From contig OU612075.1 of the NCBI GenBank assembly GCA_914767715.1, positions 6,572,001-6,636,000 on the forward strand: a DNA stretch of 64,000 nt, read 5' to 3'. The notes under the pieces were generated by a model, which saw only the letters and a list, made by a program, of their open reading frames with translations, searched no databases and had not been told where the DNA came from. The translations under genes and the position numbers were made by a program. Shown here one piece after another: positions 35,912-48,600 of the stretch; within the stretch, counting starts at the first letter, position 1, and every line of letters begins with the position of its first letter. Origin of the DNA: Membranipora membranacea. Lineage: Eukaryota > Bryozoa > Gymnolaemata > Cheilostomatida > Membraniporidae.

Positions 35912-36925
35912 GTGGGTACAATACACAATACATTGGCCACCGCTACGTTTAATACCATTTAGAACAGCTCAGAAAACGGCATCTGTCAGCAATTGGGTCA
36001 TATCTAACTAATAATGTGTCATTCTACTGTTTCACATATAATTTATAGGGTGAAGGTCATTGTTAAAGTACACAGTAAATTTATGTGTAAGTGTCCGTTA
36101 TTGGTGCTATTTATAATCCTGTCTGGCCAAGGTACACCAAAACATGAACTTTGGTAATTGAAAATACTCAGAGCAACTGATAAATTGCTCATGTCAACAA
36201 AGAGTTTTGTTTTCGCTTTCAGAAATTGATATATGAGGGAGGGAGGGAAGGGGGCGTTACCCGTTACCACAAATCTGCAAGTAAAGTAAATACACATGTA
36301 CCAATATTAGGTTATTTTTGAAAAAACCTTCATCAAGAGCTAGACCATTACACTGCACATATAGGGTTACGGTCTCTGTGACTGACATTCAGGTGACATT
36401 GGCGGCTAGCCTGTAACATAATACCGTTTTCAGCACTGAGGTATACTACATAAATTCCATATCAATGGTTTCAGGCATTTTCATTAATTTTTCAGAGTCT
36501 CAAAGACTATTGATATTTGCTTTGGAAGAAATAACGATGCTAATATTGAACTCTATATCTGGAATAGCAATATTAGCTTTCTTATATCAAACAAAGGGCT
36601 TGCAAAAAAAGCCAGTCCCTAGTCGCATTCTAGGAATGTCCAAGCCATCAACTCTGACTGCATTCAATTAGTTAAAGAGCTCTAACTCCGGTGGTTCAGT
36701 GGCATTACATTATCATAGATGATAATGTAATGCCACTGAACCACCGGAGTTAGAGCTCTTTAACTAGCATTCAATTATTGTTTGCAGTTTTGTAAACAAG
36801 ATGATTCACCAGGCTATATTATTCACACTAGTGGGACAGCCAATCAGATCAATGTCAGACCAGTCCCTGTGTTGTGTTTTATATAACTTCATAGGGTTAT
36901 GCCAATATTTCTGTTCCATGAGAAG
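35912..36925. repeat. Repeat module, copy B (inverted relative to A, no Ginger insertion)
   Basis: About 1 kb matches the inverse of copy A along both its halves. Where A is split by the Ginger element, B reads straight through GGAGGGAAGGGGGCGTTACC at about 36240-36260. B carries its own private insertion, the 96-bp hairpin at 36671. Confidence 0.8.
36671..36766. mobile_element. 96-bp hairpin element with 11-bp target duplication
   Basis: GTTAAAGAGCTCTAACTCCG at 36671 begins a perfect palindrome with arms of about 45 bp and a 4-base loop (TAGA) ending CTTTAAC at 36764. GCATTCAATTA flanks it on both sides (36660-36670 and 36767-36777). The related module A has one copy of this site (GCATTTAATTA in inverse, near 25803) and no hairpin. 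This is direct evidence of insertion. Confidence 0.85.
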
Positions 36926-37594
36926 AATTTTATTCAATGAAATGTGATTAATATAGATATTGCCAATATATGGATATATGACAAAGTTCAACTTCCAATT
37001 ATGCTATAAAATTAAGTTTGAAGCTCAGCATTGTGAAAAATATCATATTCAATGCTCATGTTCCCATCTAAAATTCAAGCTGGGTTACTAAATATCTATA
37101 GCGGAATTTTATCAGAATCATAAAATTACAGTAGTTGTTCTCACAAAATATATTAATATTCGTCATTATTTTATTTTCCTCCAATCAACCCCTAAAAATT
37201 ATTCAACAAAAAATTCAAGCAAAAAGTGGGTACATCTGTGCAATCTTGTACATTATTGTGTAATAAAAAACCAATACGCTGGTGATTTTACCACTATTTC
37301 TTTATAGCAGAACACTATCACAATCATTAAATAAAAGTAGTTCTGGCAGATAGCAGAGTATCATCAGAAACATAAAACAAAAGCAGTTCTGAAACAATCG
37401 ATTAATATTTATATATTTGGATTAATATTAAATTTTCCATAAAGCAACTGTACACTGCGATAATCGCAGACACTCAATATTGGAGCCATGACTATTTTTA
37501 ACATCTTGTGTGACAAAAATTCAATACGTTGTTCCTATCTTGACTGGTTATTGGTTACTTTTTGTCGCATAATAACCAATTCTCTAAGATGACC

Positions 37595-38171
37595 TTAGCC
37601 TATAACTGGTTGGAATCCTTGGAGTAAGCGTGCCTCAGCTTCATCCAGTCCATCGTTGATCAGTTTTTTGAACGCTTGAATTTTCAGCTTCTTGCATTGA
37701 TTAGCTGTTGTAGCCGAGTTTGTCCACGTGCCGCCAGCCGCACTTGGTCGAAAAAACGCATCTCCTACTGTCCCTACCATTCTTATCCAATCCAAAAAAG
37801 GCAAATCACAGAGTCCGCTTTGTACGTAGCGATCTGGATGACTGGCAAAGGCCTTTTCTTTCAAATCTGTGCATGTTACTGCGGTACCGACCTGATCAGC
37901 AAGCTTCTGCTGGAGACATTTACGCACCATCCCAATCCATTGTTGACCAGCTTTGCTGAAACTGGGCAATGCAGCACTGTATTTCTCACAGTAATGCTTT
38001 CCAAAGTTAATGGCATATTCAGCGCTAGAGTTTTTACAGTCGTTGAATTTATCAAGACAGTTTTCGTACCAAAAGCAGTCATCACCAGAAGGTCTACGGC
38101 ATTGTTCTAATAAGGCAGGAGGTGTGGTAGTAGCTGCCGTTGATGATGTTGGGTTTGGTGAAGCAGTGCAC
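37595..38171 (-). CDS. Terminal exon of a cysteine-rich, probably secreted protein
   Basis: An open exon runs from a weak acceptor (ATTTATAAG/GTGCAC at 38171) to a TAA stop at 37595, about 190 residues. It starts with a Ser/Thr/Pro-rich linker (PTSSTAATTTPP). A compact domain follows: LEQCRRPSGDDCFWYENCLD, YAINFGKHYCEKY, then FSKAGQQWIGMVRKCLQQKL, then AFASHPDRYVQSGLCDL and LDWIRMVGTVGDAF. The spaced cysteines and the GQxWI...RKCLQ motif recall stanniocalcin-like and related invertebrate secreted proteins, but I cannot name the family. No upstream exon or signal peptide was found, so the gene model is partial. A broken copy lies at 35448-35640. Confidence 0.6.
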
Positions 38172-38540
38172 CTTATAAATATATTTTAATATTTACCATC
38201 TAGGCATGTTACAAATAACTGTGAGGTGATAACAGCAAGGCCATGAGAAAATGCAACACTGATAAGTAGAGTGTGTCATTCTGAAATAAAGCACTGTTTC
38301 TTGTTCATTATTTTTGTGGGCTGACCGGTTAACGATGTTATCAATGAAAAACACAAAAATATCTTGTCCAATATGCAATGTGTTGCAGATTCTTGTCTCT
38401 CAGTTGGTGATGGTTGGAAATGGGTTTTGATTTAATTGTGCAGAAATACAGCCAGTAAAACAAGGTCTTGTCATCTTATATTGCTGGCATGCTGTTCAGC
38501 TAAATAAAGCAGGGTATGGGAAACAAAACTTGTTACAGCG

Positions 38541-38818
38541 GAAGTGATACAATACACTGGTCACTGTTAGAGCTTTTACCATTAGAACTGTTCACCGAAC
38601 AAGCTATGGGTAATGATGTGGTAACGTATTCTATTACAAATGAATAGAAGGGTGAAGGCCATTACTAAATCTTAAGTCTTGCAAAGATGACATCATTATC
38701 AGTCCTTCAATACCCTGCATGAACAAGTTACACCAAACGTGAACTTTGGACATTGAAAATAAGTTTTTCTTCGAATCACAGACAAGTTTTTCGCTTTCAT
38801 AGGTTGATAACCGCTTGG
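38541..38818. repeat. Repeat module, copy C, diverged fragment
   Basis: It shares the order of blocks with the first part of copy B: GATACAATACACTGG, GGTGAAGGCCATTACTAA, GTTACACCAAACGTGAACTT and TTTTTCGCTTTCATAGGTTG. Divergence is clearly higher than between A and B. It follows the intact cysteine-rich exon as B follows the broken one. Confidence 0.6.
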
Positions 38819-38876
38819 CTTTTAAGATAATAGTACTCAGGTACCCACATAAGGTTCTAACAATTAATTGTACGGA

Positions 38877-39114
38877 GGGTCTTTCAATTAAAAATACCCA
38901 AAATCGCAATCTGATCACTAGCTCAGTTTGTGAGAGAGACCTGCTAGGGTCTTGCTCACAAATTGCTCACATATTGATGGAGCTATATACATTCTGAGTG
39001 AGCGATATGGGGACGAAATTGTCTTATTGAAAGACCACGTGAGCGGTAATTTTGAGTGATTTGACAGTGATAATTTTCTTTTAAAAAGTATCGCTTGTCC
39101 TAATTGAGAGACCC
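38877..39114. mobile_element. Short MITE with GGGTCTTTCAATTA inverted ends, copy 2
   Basis: The ends GGGTCTTTCAATTAAAAATA and TAATTGAGAGACCCCC are inverted repeats, and the interior matches the copy at 17873-18098 (ACATTCTGAGTGAGC, GGGACGAAATTGT). It carries about 12 bp more inside than copy 1. Confidence 0.8.
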
Positions 39115-39438
39115 CCTGGCTCATTATAACAAGCAATAGCGAATTTTGTTGAGCAGTTTTGAAGGTATATTGAAGTAAATACATTTAAAGTATGCACTGA
39201 TTCATCCAACTATCATTTCTATACTAAGCATGTAACACCTTCAATGTCATCTATAAAATGCGTACAGTCTAGCTGCATTGACACTACATCGATAGACTGC
39301 AGGCAAGGAGTCGTAAATAACATCATAAAACCTCGACTCCACTAAAATAAAGTAAAAAAATGTTTTCTTAAAAAATGCGCTTTTAACAAAAAATATATAT
39401 CAAGTCAAATTTATCAGGTATGTAAATTGTAGAAAAGA

Positions 39439-42400
39439 TCAAGGTAACAGTTGTTTTAATGCTGTTTTAAAGTCTGTAGATTTGAGAGTGAATCCTTCCT
39501 CAGTAAGTTTTGACGTGTCTAGCTGACAATCGTAGGGTCTGGGAGTCGCTGTGGGAAGAGGTTCTGTGGTGTCCGCTAGAATATCATAATGAATTTTGTT
39601 ATAGAAATAAAGATGGCAGAGCAGTGTCAATGAAATGACATGATATGCAGCATTCTATCTTTTTCCTTACATATGTTGGTTTTAGAGGCCAAGAAATAAT
39701 AAGCTCTAGCAACAAGTTTGCTCAGCTGCTTATTTGCTCAATCCGTTTCGAACCAGCCATGTCGGACAGAATCATATGCATAAAGTTTGATCATAATGCT
39801 GTTCTACTGACTAAGCGTCAAAAGAATGTTGGGCTGTCCAATAAAAAGCCTCGGATTGGTTACAAACTTCCTAGAGGAGTTTTTTTGTTCTATGCCCGAA
39901 TCAGTGAGCAGTCACCATAACGTTGTACTTTTGGAAGAGCGTGATGGCTGGGGTTCGACTTTCCAACAAATAGATGCATTTCTTCTTGAGCAAATCTACT
40001 ACTTCTACTACTGGAGGGCAACGGTAATCAATTTGCCAGTTTGAGGTCTTGCCACTAAGACCATTTTATACATCATTTTATTTTAACTACTGCTGCCACT
40101 CAGGCAAATCTGTGCTCATTGAATTCTTTATAGCTCCAAGATAACTAATTGAGGATTTTATCTCAGAATTGTCACCTAATAAGCTAATAATTTGCAAGAA
40201 CTGATCTTCAAAATCAGGGTATGAAGTTGACACACTAGCTGATGACATCATTAATTTCCATTAGTAATGCAGTAACTACGTCACATGATACAGTAGATAA
40301 TTAATTTCATGCTTGATTTTGACATCAGATTGTGCAAATTATTTGCCCATTAGGTGAGAATGCTGAGATAGCAGCCTCATAGTATTAGTTTTGAGCTATC
40401 CAATAAGCACACATTTGCCTGTGTGGCAGCAGTGGTTTAAGTAGACTTTACCTGTGATGTGTTCGGACTGCAATCCCATAACTTCAGCCATACTCATCGC
40501 CATGTCATATTTACTCAGCTGAACTGACTCAGAGAAATGATAAATACCCTTCACTGAAAACGGCTACAAATATCACAGAGTATTCATTGTGTGATTTCAC
40601 TTTGCAAGAAGCAATATTACTAAGGCCTCAGCTTTGCTGAGCAAATGCATGGATTGGGTTGCATGAAATATTAGCCTGGTCTTTGTTTACCACTCTCATT
40701 ATAATATTCTCCTTAGCATAACAGGTAGATTGAACCTTTCATAAGGTGTGTGCAGCTGTAACCATTAACACAGAGAGGCAAATGAACAAGAGAAAAGACC
40801 CCAGATCGTATATAAAATTGAACACCAACATAAAAACTCTGACACTACAGTCCACTTCCCCTTTCTAATTTTCATGTCCATTTTTTTGTTGCATATAAAT
40901 CTTTGTATTATCAAACATCCAGAATATAGGCCAAAACAAACTAAATAAAGAAAAAAAAAGAAATATACAAAATAAGATATAAAAAAAAAGACTAAAATGA
41001 AGAAAAAAACTACAAATATATATGCTCACCTTTGTAGAATGTTTGTCAACCATTTGATGAACAATATCAGCCACATTATCAGTATGAGTTGGGAATCGTC
41101 TTTGCCTGTGATCCATCTTACAAGCTTTACTGGAATCCTTTACTGCGTTATAGAGTGTAGTAACTGCACTCTCTCCTAAATACTCATACGGTCCATATAG
41201 GATAGGAACTCTTAGCACTGCATTATCTGCAAGAACAATTGACTATGGTAAAATATATAAGAGGGCTGGAACAAATTGCTTGCTCTCAAGTCTGATCAAA
41301 TTTTCAATGTTTATCATTTGCCTGAAGATTGAAACCCAATTGAAACGGTAGTGCAACAACTAATGTGAGCTTCTGTCTGTCCTCAGTCTCAAAAACATGT
41401 CAGAGCACACTAGAACCTCGGACCTACAGGATGAAGGACTGCTGAAAAACAATTTCAGCACTTCATATTTAAGTGCAATAACTTCATTGACTTTGTTGCC
41501 TATTGAAAAGAAACTTGTAATTCAAACCATCTCTCTCAAAACGTGCTGCTTGCAATAGTTATTGACTGCTCTTTATACACATCAGGGAGTTTGTGAGATA
41601 TTTTTCCCAAACTCCCTGTTTGCAATGAACTCCCTCTTCCTCAGGAATAACAACAGGACGATATTGACCAATCAGCAAACAGTATCACTTGAGCTATGTC
41701 TGGGACATTTGTTGAAATCAAAATGGCCGCCAAGTGATGAAATCAATATTACATCTATGAAATAAAATGGCTAATAAGCCCGTATTCCTTACAAAAGAGT
41801 TCATGACTATTAGTTATATCTCAAGAAAACATCTTACCCTACCATTCTACAGATGCATCACTTGCCAAATATACCTGATAGTAGTGTTATTGATTATGTG
41901 AATATCAACACACGTGTGTATTTTGTTGCTTATTTCTTTCTTGGCTCAAAAAATGTAGTTAGGGTGGTCTCTTGGGCCCCAAACTATGCTCATTGGATAG
42001 AGCAGATGTTGTAGGTAATCAACTATGTTTAACTTTTCCAAAACATTGTCCATGTGAGGGTATAGCAAGCCACAAAAGCAAAAATGTGTCTTCAAAATAC
42101 TTCACAAATGATGCAATTTCACAATAAATATCTTCAGTCATAGTGCACTTAGAGACATGTGGTTTTGTTTATCAGGTAAACGCCCATTTGATTGAGATCA
42201 GCTATGAATCAAATACAGCTTACTACCCCTCAATAATCCTAGAAACATGATCTGCTCTGCTCTGAATTGGTGGCAGTGAACCTTCTCAGCCAATGAAAGC
42301 CCTGATATTATTTGATGCAGTGAGTCTATTGTTTATTTTCTATTGTTTAGTGGCATACACAATGGAAAGCCGAATATTCCTATATAGACCTAATCTATTA

Positions 42401-43493
42401 AGCCTATATTATAAGGGACACTAAATAGGCCAAATGTCTAGAACATCACACTAGGCCACACCCACAATTCCTATGTGTTGTTATTCCTGAGGAAGAGGGT
42501 GTTCATTGCTGTTTGCATGCACTGTCTTCATCATTTACAAAGTTATCTGCTCGCTCATCAATAAGAAGACAATTACAAGTCATAATCGTAATACCATTGT
42601 ATACAAACCTGGGTGACAAGCTAGCACACATTTCTCTCCATCGTACTTCATCTGACCATACTTGTTAAGAGGATTCGGTGTTGCATCAACCTTATAAGGT
42701 GCTGCAGTACCATCAAATACATAGTCGGTACTTATGTATAGCACCCAACTGTTGTTTTTCTCTGAAATAAAAATGTTAAGCCGTTATTAGAAGAATTAGC
42801 CAGGATTTAACTACAGCGCTTCTTATCTGAAGAAGTTGTAATGAATGGACATTTCAAATTATTGCTGGAGTTATCTATTCATGTGGCCATGAGCATCTTT
42901 TGATTATTGTTGTACAATACTCTGAGGTTGTTATCAACAAAACTTACTTGCCAAGTCGCAAATATCTTGAGTTGCAGTCACATTGATTGCCTCAGCTTCT
43001 GATGTTGCATTTTCTATCACATCCGGCCATCTAATTGCAGCGCAGTGAACTACTACATCCGGCTGTAATCAAAGCATACACTTGCGAGTGTTCAGAAACA
43101 AATATGTAATCCGAACAGTAGACTGTCTAACTATTTTATGGGCTAAACTGAGCACGTGTATTGTGTACTTAGAATTGGTTTTTGATCATTGAGCCATCTA
43201 ACTTGAGCTTAACTCAGATCTATATACCCACTCTTAGCTAAAATATGTACTAGAATACATATTTATTGGAAGATATGCTTTTTTTTAGTAACACTTACTT
43301 TTATCTTGTCCATCAATTGTTCCAGTTGTGATTTATCAGTCAAGTCAACTGACACAAGCTCAGCATTCTTCTGAGTTCTCTTGAAAGCACTTCCTGTGAC
43401 ATCATGTGATGCTGATTCTTTGAATAGCTTGTACACCTGTCGTCCTAGCAGCCCAGAAGCACCAGTAAGTAATACCTTCATACTTTGTGCCAT
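39439..43493 (-). CDS. MAT2B: Methionine adenosyltransferase 2 subunit beta, six exons
   Basis: Regulatory subunit of the enzyme that makes S-adenosylmethionine. It is an NAD(P)-binding extended short-chain dehydrogenase fold, also related to dTDP-4-dehydrorhamnose reductase. Exons: 43299-43493, 42948-43062, 42609-42761, 41030-41226, 40452-40548, 39439-39575; total 894 nt, 297 residues (human about 334). MAQSMKVLLTGASGLLGRQV holds the Rossmann motif GxxGxxG (residues 11-17). Then come VVVHCAAIRWPDV, YISTDYVFDGT, YxxxK at Tyr138/Lys142 (YGQMK), VLRVPILYGPYEYLGESAV and RRFPTHTDNVADI. The end RPYDCQLDTSKL parallels human RPRNAQLDCSKL. The start at 43493 is chosen because the Rossmann strand follows directly. 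Exon 5 uses an AAG acceptor (GTGAAG/GGTATT); using the CAG six bases upstream would read into a stop. Confidence 0.95.
41623..42505. repeat. Inverted repeat pair about 0.8 kb apart in MAT2B intron 3
   Basis: GCAATGAACTCCCTCTTCCT then CAGGAATAACAACA (41623 onward) recurs inverted near 42470-42505 with one or two changes. Next to the left arm, CAGGGAGTTTG...CAAACTCCCTG forms its own small hairpin (41582-41606). The pair may be the ends of a nonautonomous element, but no target duplication was found. Confidence 0.6.
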
Positions 43494-45671
43494 GTATGAC
43501 AAGACGGTTCCCTTGGAATAAAAAATCAATTAATGGATACTCAGTGTGTGGAAGGTATTCTCTCGCTGGCCCTGCAATTTATGTACAATGGTTGTGAGCT
43601 CGCTAATCAATATCACTGGTTTCTGAGCCAAACAGCTGCAGGCAAGCTCTAGATCACATTGGACTGAAAGATTCAACTGTCGTAGCACTAAGTGAATTAG
43701 GAGGACTAGACGTTGACAAGATGCAGACCTTGAGAGAAAAAGGTTGGTTATGCCATGACAAACTTGAAGATGGTACAAAGAGTCTCAATAAAATGGAACA
43801 GTCAAGTGATATGAGGGCCCGTTTGAGACCTAGCGAGTGTGTACAAAGAAAGTGAAAAACAGATTATATCCATGAAAATCGTCATTAAATTAAAGCGCGG
43901 TTGAATGAACCTTACAGCAAGCAGGTTGCTGTCAAGAAAAAGACACAGTTGAGTTAGATCTAGATGAGCCAATTATGGAGAATAAAGCTGAGAATATGCT
44001 ATGCTTGTCTGCTGTGATTTACTGATTGGTATTTGTTTTTTTTCCATTTTATGGAGGAAGGCCTTAGTTTTATCACTATCAGTCAACTTTGGTTCTGAAC
44101 AGACTCAGAGACATGAACCAAACATTGATCAATTGGCCTCATATCAGCCTTGCCCGAGACAACTATCTGATTACTCTTGCATCGATAGTGAACTCTTTAT
44201 TGATCATAATTGCTCGCTTATGCCATCTATTCTCATTTATGGTATATATTCCCCTAGTTCTCAAATATAGTTGAAGACCGAGCTAATATCAATAAGCTTT
44301 GGTTGAAGAACAGGATATGTAGCCTGGTATTCTTGTGGAGCACAACTTTAATCAATGTATCATCGCCAGAGATTATATCCATTGACCTGATTTGATTGGT
44401 TATTATTTGTTGTCCAATCAAAAGATGTGTCATATCTCATTAGCCAATCATGCTCAGGAACAAAAAAGTCAGGGTGTATTCAATTTTTTCATGATGTGCA
44501 AGTGATTAAAGTATTAAAATACAGTATTTTTATTGGTTTTTGTCTTTCCTACCCCATAATTGAGTCTTATCACCGGATAATTACATCTCAGGTAATGGTA
44601 ATATACTGATCAAATGGATTTAGTGAACATTGAGAAGTTCATCATAGCCTAAACAAACATTCAATCAATGCAAAGTAAGTGAGTCGACCTTTTCTTCATT
44701 TAATTAATTAATCTATACTTTTACTTATTTAGGCCAAACTTAAAATGATAATCAAGTAGTTATCATGTGTTGTTCTACTTGTTTTATACACATGACATTT
44801 GGTTGGATGTTTTTTCCAATTTCCTTAACTGTATTCTTGTTACTGTATCAAGGATGAGTTAGAGATTGAGCATCATGCTCTATTCCTCTTCTGTGTCTCC
44901 TCATTCCCAGCCCACTTGCGAGTGCATGTTTAAGAGAGAGAGAGAGAGAGGAGAGAACCACATATACCCATCCATTGAATGTTGTCGGAATTTTTTGTGA
45001 GCACTGAAAAGAGATGAGAATTATTTAACACACACTCTAATCTTTTTCTCTTCACTCATCCCTGGAACAGTTACAAATGGTCAGGAAGAGCAAAAACTTC
45101 TCTGTTCAATTAGCGGTGGAAAATCTATCGCTCAATCAGGATAATGTTCGAGTACAATAAACAGTATTCTTCTCCACAAACCTGCACAGCTGAGCAGTAT
45201 ATGTCATTATGTTCGCTCTAAGCATGGGCCCCTGGGACTTACATATTGTCTTTACTTTGCCAATGTCCACTATCAACCACCAAAAAAACGGTGTTTTTTG
45301 GGTGGTTGATAGTGGACATTGGCAACCACTATCAACCACCCAAAAAACACCGTTTTTGGGTGGTTGATAGTGGACATTGGCAAAGTAAAAACATGTAAGT
45401 CCCAGGGGCCCATGGCTCTAAGCCTAGGCCCTGGGCCTATTTATCACACAGTTTACTGAATTCAATTACCCCATACCATGACTAATCCATCATGTAATTC
45501 CCTTTATATTTGTTTTCAGTTCATAACCAGAAGTAACAGAAAGATTTGAAATCGGCCTAATTATCTGGTCACATAGGGAAGTCAGGATATCGTCACAACA
45601 TTCATGTATAAAAACTCAATATAACTGTCGGGTACACAGATCACAGCCAATGGTAACAGACAAATAAGAAT
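43494..45671. promoter_or_regulatory. Divergent intergenic region between MAT2B and ECT2
   Basis: The two start codons point away from each other, 2.2 kb apart. I see no further gene in this space. It holds a (GA)n run at about 44937-44952 and the nested palindrome at 45223-45414. Promoters for both genes must lie here, but no TATA box or initiator can be singled out by eye. Confidence 0.5.
45223..45414. mobile_element. 192-bp nested palindrome 0.3 kb upstream of the ECT2 start
   Basis: CATGGGCCCCTGGGACTTAC at 45223 is mirrored by the inverse ending CCCAGGGGCCCATG at 45414. Each arm holds its own hairpin built from ACTATCAACCACC / GGTGGTTGATAGT around an AAAAAACGGTGTTTTTT-like loop. It looks like a foldback MITE. 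Confidence 0.8.
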
Positions 45672-48600
45672 ATGTCAACTCAAAGTGAAAAACTGATATT
45701 GGTTGGACCTCGATGTATAAAGGATTCTAAGCTCAGGACCGCAGCACAGGTAAGTGAAGGGCAAGAAATAAAACCCTGTGACACCTTAGTTTAAAAAGTA
45801 AATGGGACGGTGGTGTAGCTTTAGCTACATCCGTACTCTGCAAGCAGAGTCCCCTAGTCAATCACTCATCTTACCGATAGTTCTGCTTTTATGGCATTGG
45901 ATGAGTCTGTGCAGCGCAATCCATACACAACAGGTATACCTTCTAGATAGCCTCTTACTGTTAGTCTGCGTCGAGACTCGAATTCATGACCATTCACATC
46001 AGATGCGTTGAGAGGTGAACTCCTATACCCAACCATGACCGACCTATAACTCTAGTGCCAACCCAAGCACAATAGATGCCAGTCTAATGGAAATACTACC
46101 TTAGTACAATAGACCAATACGTGACAGTAGAACCTATCAATCATGTATAAATCTCTGTAGGCGTAGTACCATAGACTGGAAGACTGTCTAAACTGGAACA
46201 TGTCATAATAAGCATCTGTTTTTGAGCAGTTTTCACCAAATATTTTAAAATAATATTATGTTACTACTATCAATATTCCTTGTTAACATTATGTGAAAAT
46301 TTCTTTTTGTAGAAATTTTCGGATAGATATGAGATATGTTTCTCGGACACTGGTATAGAATACGCTGGCAGTCTGGATGACACGGGAGTCATCACAATGG
46401 TGTATGATGAGTTTACTGATGAGATCTTTCACAAACTGAGCACAAGGGGGTGCTGTATCATGGGACCACAGATAGTAATCGCAGCCGCTGAAAAAGACCC
46501 TGTGAGTCAATATTTAACTCGTCTCTTTCCTTGTTTTGATTAAAAATTTGAGGTATTCACTACAAGTTGTCCAAAGCTTGGCATGTAAGATATTTTCTTG
46601 GTGGTCAAGAAATACAGTCACAGATACTTGTATCTATGCTCAGTATGATTAAGGTTCTCATGCTAGGTTTTTGAAGTTGAGTCCCGCCTTTTTTGTTGGG
46701 AGTTGGCCCTGGCTTCTCTGAAATCACCTGGTCATAGCTCAATCCAATAACATAGACTCTCGTAGGGAGAACACATCTATACATAGTATGCCATTGAGTG
46801 GTAATGATGATCCAATGAATCAGCTTTTTTCAGATTTTCAGATCACAAGCAATTCTGTTAGTCGTCTTATTTCTTGTTGGAGATGCACAACTACAATTTA
46901 AAATGCACATTTGAGCAGAACAAGGGGTTTTGAATTACAAATAAGGAGTTTATGTATGTACATACATTTTTCTGTGCTCCATTGGCTGCCAAACAGAGAT
47001 CAGAAGTGTATTATCCCTTTAAGATAATGCCTGATATTACATATTTTAGTGGTTTAGAGAATTGACTGATGTCTGACAGAATGTGATTGATAGGGCGATT
47101 AGCAGTGGTCACTATTTGGATGAGCCAACAAATTATTGATTGCCTTCAGTTTCTACTCTCCTCTTTTCGCTAATAAAATATTGGCATGTAAATGTTCGAT
47201 GTCATATCTATGGTAATTTCTTGGGTGCTAAATATCACACTGCTCAGAAAATTTAAGTTTGCTTGTTGAAAAAACCAAGGTCAACTTATCCTCTCATATA
47301 TATACATTTTTATTTGCAATTCGTCATTCACACATGATCTCCCTGAAAAATAAACTATGATCATAAAGAAAATCAAGGGAGAAATCTTAACTCAATCCCC
47401 TGAAAACAATTTAAATTTATGTATGGTTGATGATGAACGCATACATGTTGAGGAAGGTTCTTGACTGCTGTAGTTGTATGAACTAATGCTGTTCATTAAT
47501 GACTATCTTGGACAATGTCCAAAACACATATAAATGGACATGATCAAGAAGGATCTCCAATCCTGTTCTCTCAGTGTGAAGAGGATGCTCAGGACAGGAT
47601 TAGAAGGAGAAGTTTGATAGAGCTAAGCCTCCAGCAGGCACCCGCTTCCCGAACAGGAAAGTGCGGAGATATGTAAGGATTAATGACTATCGTTTATGTT
47701 TTTCTTTCGACAGCCCGCCTTGTCTCGGAGAAGACGACCCGTGTACAATAACGCCTTGAAGGATCAGGTGATTTGTTTTACTGGCTTCAATGAGAGGTCA
47801 CAGATATCACAGCTTGCCTCTTTAGTACATTACATGAATGGAACAATACGCAAAGATTACAGTCCTAATGTTACTCATGTCGTGGCCAACCATTGCAAGG
47901 GTGAAAAATACAAAGTAAGTCACTTCTCTAATTTTTGTTTCTTGTTTTGCTTGCTAAGGCACATTCGGAAGAAATGATGAAGATTGTTGTCAATAAATGA
48001 ATAAAAAGAAAAAAAACATTATTTATGATTACTTAAAAACTGCAATACTGCGTATACGGCCACATCTCATTGAATAACACATCAGTTAGTGGAAAATGTA
48101 TTGAAGATCTCCATGCACCATTTAGAGACGTGATCTGTAGAGTCATTCACTTGTAACCTTTTCAGACATAGCTATTTTCAAACCTGTTGTTACAATACCT
48201 GTGCTCCATTTTTTTGTAAATGGAGACGACTCATTCTATTGTGTTTGCTTATTTACATTACACCCATGTATTACTGAAATTCCTTTGGTTATTTTTGCAA
48301 ATAACTTGTCTTTTAATGGTATTAGAGGCCAAGTATGTGTCAAACATGCATTATTCGAGGCATTTAATTATAACTAACTGCTTATTGATTGGTGTGCCTT
48401 CAAAATTAACTTACTAGGCTATTGGGTCCTCCGAAAATAGATACGATACTCAATGTGATGTGTTCCTAGAATATGGAACAAGCGCAATAGAAGGCTATAA
48501 GGATTAATGATTGAATTTCCAAGTCCATCTCTTACTGGCTTGTGGTCTCCAAAAACCAGCTGGCATGGAATAAAACTATATAAGGTGTGATCAATAAAAG

